Positions 13,884 through 15,211 of a stretch of DNA of 15,211 nucleotides are shown here, piece after piece. Below the pieces are notes generated by a model that had not been told where the DNA came from, made no database searches, and saw nothing but the letters and a program-made list of their open reading frames with translations. The stretch's first letter is position 1, and each line of letters begins with the position of its first letter. Origin of the DNA: an uncultured Clostridia bacterium. Lineage in GTDB: Bacteria; Bacillota; Clostridia; Christensenellales; CAG-917. A program made the position numbers and the translations under genes. The stretch is from NCBI GenBank assembly GCA_947589635.1, contig CANQCC010000020.1:1-15211 (forward strand), written 5' to 3'.

Positions 13884-15194
13884 ATGGCAAAGCTAACTAT
13901 CCGCGACGTAGACGTCAAGGGCAAAAAATGTCTTGTCCGCGTGGACTTCAACGTTCCTATGGTGGACGGCGTTATTACGGACGAAAACCGTATCAACGGC
14001 GCGCTCCCCACGATCAAGTATCTTGTGGAGCATGACGCAAAAGTCATACTTTGCTCGCACATGGGCAAGCCGCACAACATATTTACCGAGGGCTTCTCTC
14101 TCAACAAGAAGGAAAAGAAGGCGGTAGAGGCGCTTCCCGCAGAGGAGCAGGCGGCGGCTAAGGCGGAATATATCGCAAAAGCGCTCAAAAACGACCAAAA
14201 GAAGTTTACTCTTGCGCCCGTAGCCAAAAAACTCGAGGAGCATTTCCCGGGCAAGGTGACGTTTGCTACCGACCTTGTGGGCGAGGACGCGCACAAAAAG
14301 GTCGCCGCGCTTGAAAACGGACATATCGTTCTGCTTGAAAATACGCGCTTCGATGCGGGCGAGGAGAAAAACAGCGAGGAGCTTTGCGCCAAACTCGCCG
14401 ATTTTTGCGACGTATATGTCAACGACGCGTTCGGCACCGCTCACCGCGCGCACGCAACTACGGCGGGCATAGTGCAATACGGCTTTGCAAAGACCGCGGT
14501 CAGCGGCTTCCTCATCGAGAAGGAATTGAAATTTTTGGGCAATGCGGTTGAAAATCCCGTTCGCCCCTTTGTCGCTATCCTGGGCGGCGCAAAAGTTGCG
14601 GACAAGCTCAACGTCATAGACAACTTGCTTACCAAGTGCGACACTCTCATCATCGGCGGCGGCATGGCGTATACCTTCATCAAGGCGCAGGGCGGCTCTA
14701 TCGGCACATCCCTCGTCGACGACGAAAAGCTGGAATATTGCAAGAATATGCTTGACAAAGCGGCGAAACTCGGCAAGAAGATCTATCTGCCCGTAGATAC
14801 CGCAGTCGCGGGCGCATTCCCCGATCCCATCGACAAACCCATCGAGGTCGAATATGTGGACAGCTTCGCCATCCCCGCGGACAAGATGGGCCTCGACATC
14901 GGCCCCAAGACGCAAAAGCTCTTCGCGGACGCCGTTCGCAGCGCCAAGACCGTCGTGTGGAACGGGCCTATGGGCGTCTTTGAAAATCCCACTTGCGCCG
15001 AGGGTACCGTCGCCGTGGCAAGAGCTATGGCCGAGACCGACGCTACGACCATCATCGGCGGCGGCGACAGCGCTGCAGCCGTTGCGCAACTCGGCTTTGC
15101 CGACAAGATGACTCACATCTCCACAGGCGGCGGAGCGTCGCTGGAGTTCCTTGAGGGGAAGGTGCTGCCCGGCATCGCCTGCCTTAATGAGTAA
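13884..15194 (+). CDS. pgk: Phosphoglycerate kinase
   Basis: The enzyme transfers a phosphate between 1,3-bisphosphoglycerate and ADP in glycolysis. N-terminal substrate-binding elements are VDFNVPM (20-26), ENRINGALPTI (34-44), CSHMGKP (57-63) and FGTAHRAHAT (183-192). The nucleotide domain shows ILGGAKVADKL, GGGMAYTF, WNGPMGVFE, GGGDSAAAV and STGGGASLEFLEGK, all expected motifs. At 436 residues it is longer than the usual 390-400. The surplus is a Lys/Ala/Glu-rich insertion between the GKP loop and TLAPVAKKL (about 64-108). The ATG has AAGGAG eight bases upstream. It has its own promoter and may be followed by an operon beyond the window. CGCC-N6-GGCG at the very end of the window may be part of a terminator. 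Confidence 0.98.
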   Translation: MAKLTIRDVDVKGKKCLVRVDFNVPMVDGVITDENRINGALPTIKYLVEHDAKVILCSHMGKPHNIFTEGFSLNKKEKKAVEALPAEEQAAAKAEYIAKALKNDQKKFTLAPVAKKLEEHFPGKVTFATDLVGEDAHKKVAALENGHIVLLENTRFDAGEEKNSEELCAKLADFCDVYVNDAFGTAHRAHATTAGIVQYGFAKTAVSGFLIEKELKFLGNAVENPVRPFVAILGGAKVADKLNVIDNLLTKCDTLIIGGGMAYTFIKAQGGSIGTSLVDDEKLEYCKNMLDKAAKLGKKIYLPVDTAVAGAFPDPIDKPIEVEYVDSFAIPADKMGLDIGPKTQKLFADAVRSAKTVVWNGPMGVFENPTCAEGTVAVARAMAETDATTIIGGGDSAAAVAQLGFADKMTHISTGGGASLEFLEGKVLPGIACLNE

Positions 15195-15211
15195 AACCGC
15201 CTGTACGGGCG

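Noticed and set aside
13893..15116. Minus-strand frame of 407 codons opposite pgk
   Set aside because: It is antisense to a fully convincing PGK, and the protein has no family features. Long antisense frames are expected from GC-biased third positions in highly expressed genes.

Overview
The window is ordinary bacterial chromosome with moderate G+C content, AT-rich intergenic gaps and strong GGAGG-type ribosome binding sites. RNase J, a methionine ABC transporter of the MetNIQ type, an ECF sigma factor with a linked membrane protein, and a gene resembling the sporulation family YtxC point to the Bacillota (Firmicutes). A Clostridia-like gut or anaerobe lineage, perhaps near Christensenellales, is my best guess. 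That placement is inference from gene content and protein style, not from any search.

Left part (1-4082): a glycoside hydrolase family 3 beta-glucosidase gene on the minus strand runs off the window start, so its C-terminus is missing. Behind it, also on the minus strand, is a LacA/Maa-type sugar O-acetyltransferase. Divergent from that, on the plus strand, is a two-gene unit: an ECF sigma factor and an overlapping single-pass membrane protein that is probably its anti-sigma factor. The unit sits behind an ECF-style promoter that looks autoregulated and ends in a perfect 13-bp terminator. The gap that follows holds about four degenerate 25-bp tandem repeats and a short palindrome.

Middle (4083-7123, minus strand): metN-metI-metQ encodes a complete methionine importer (ATPase with a NIL domain, permease, lipoprotein receptor). 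It is preceded by a strong sigma-A promoter and a leader of about 240 nt. That leader encodes a 25-residue peptide with a Met-Met-Met-Ala-Met run, followed by two mutually exclusive RNA pairings, one of which is an intrinsic terminator. This is the architecture of a trp/his-style ribosome-mediated attenuator that senses charged Met-tRNA. I see no S-box or T-box. It is the most interesting item in the window.

Right part (7289-15194, plus strand): the YtxC-like gene follows a promoter resembling sporulation sigma-E/sigma-K sites. Next is a 287-bp gap rich in palindromes and repeats, then an apparent operon of RNase J, a degenerate GT-B glycosyltransferase-like protein and the ribosome-assembly GTPase Der. 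After these come an aspartate aminotransferase-type PLP enzyme and, behind its own strong promoter, phosphoglycerate kinase. I saw no tRNA, rRNA, CRISPR array, insertion sequence or phage gene.
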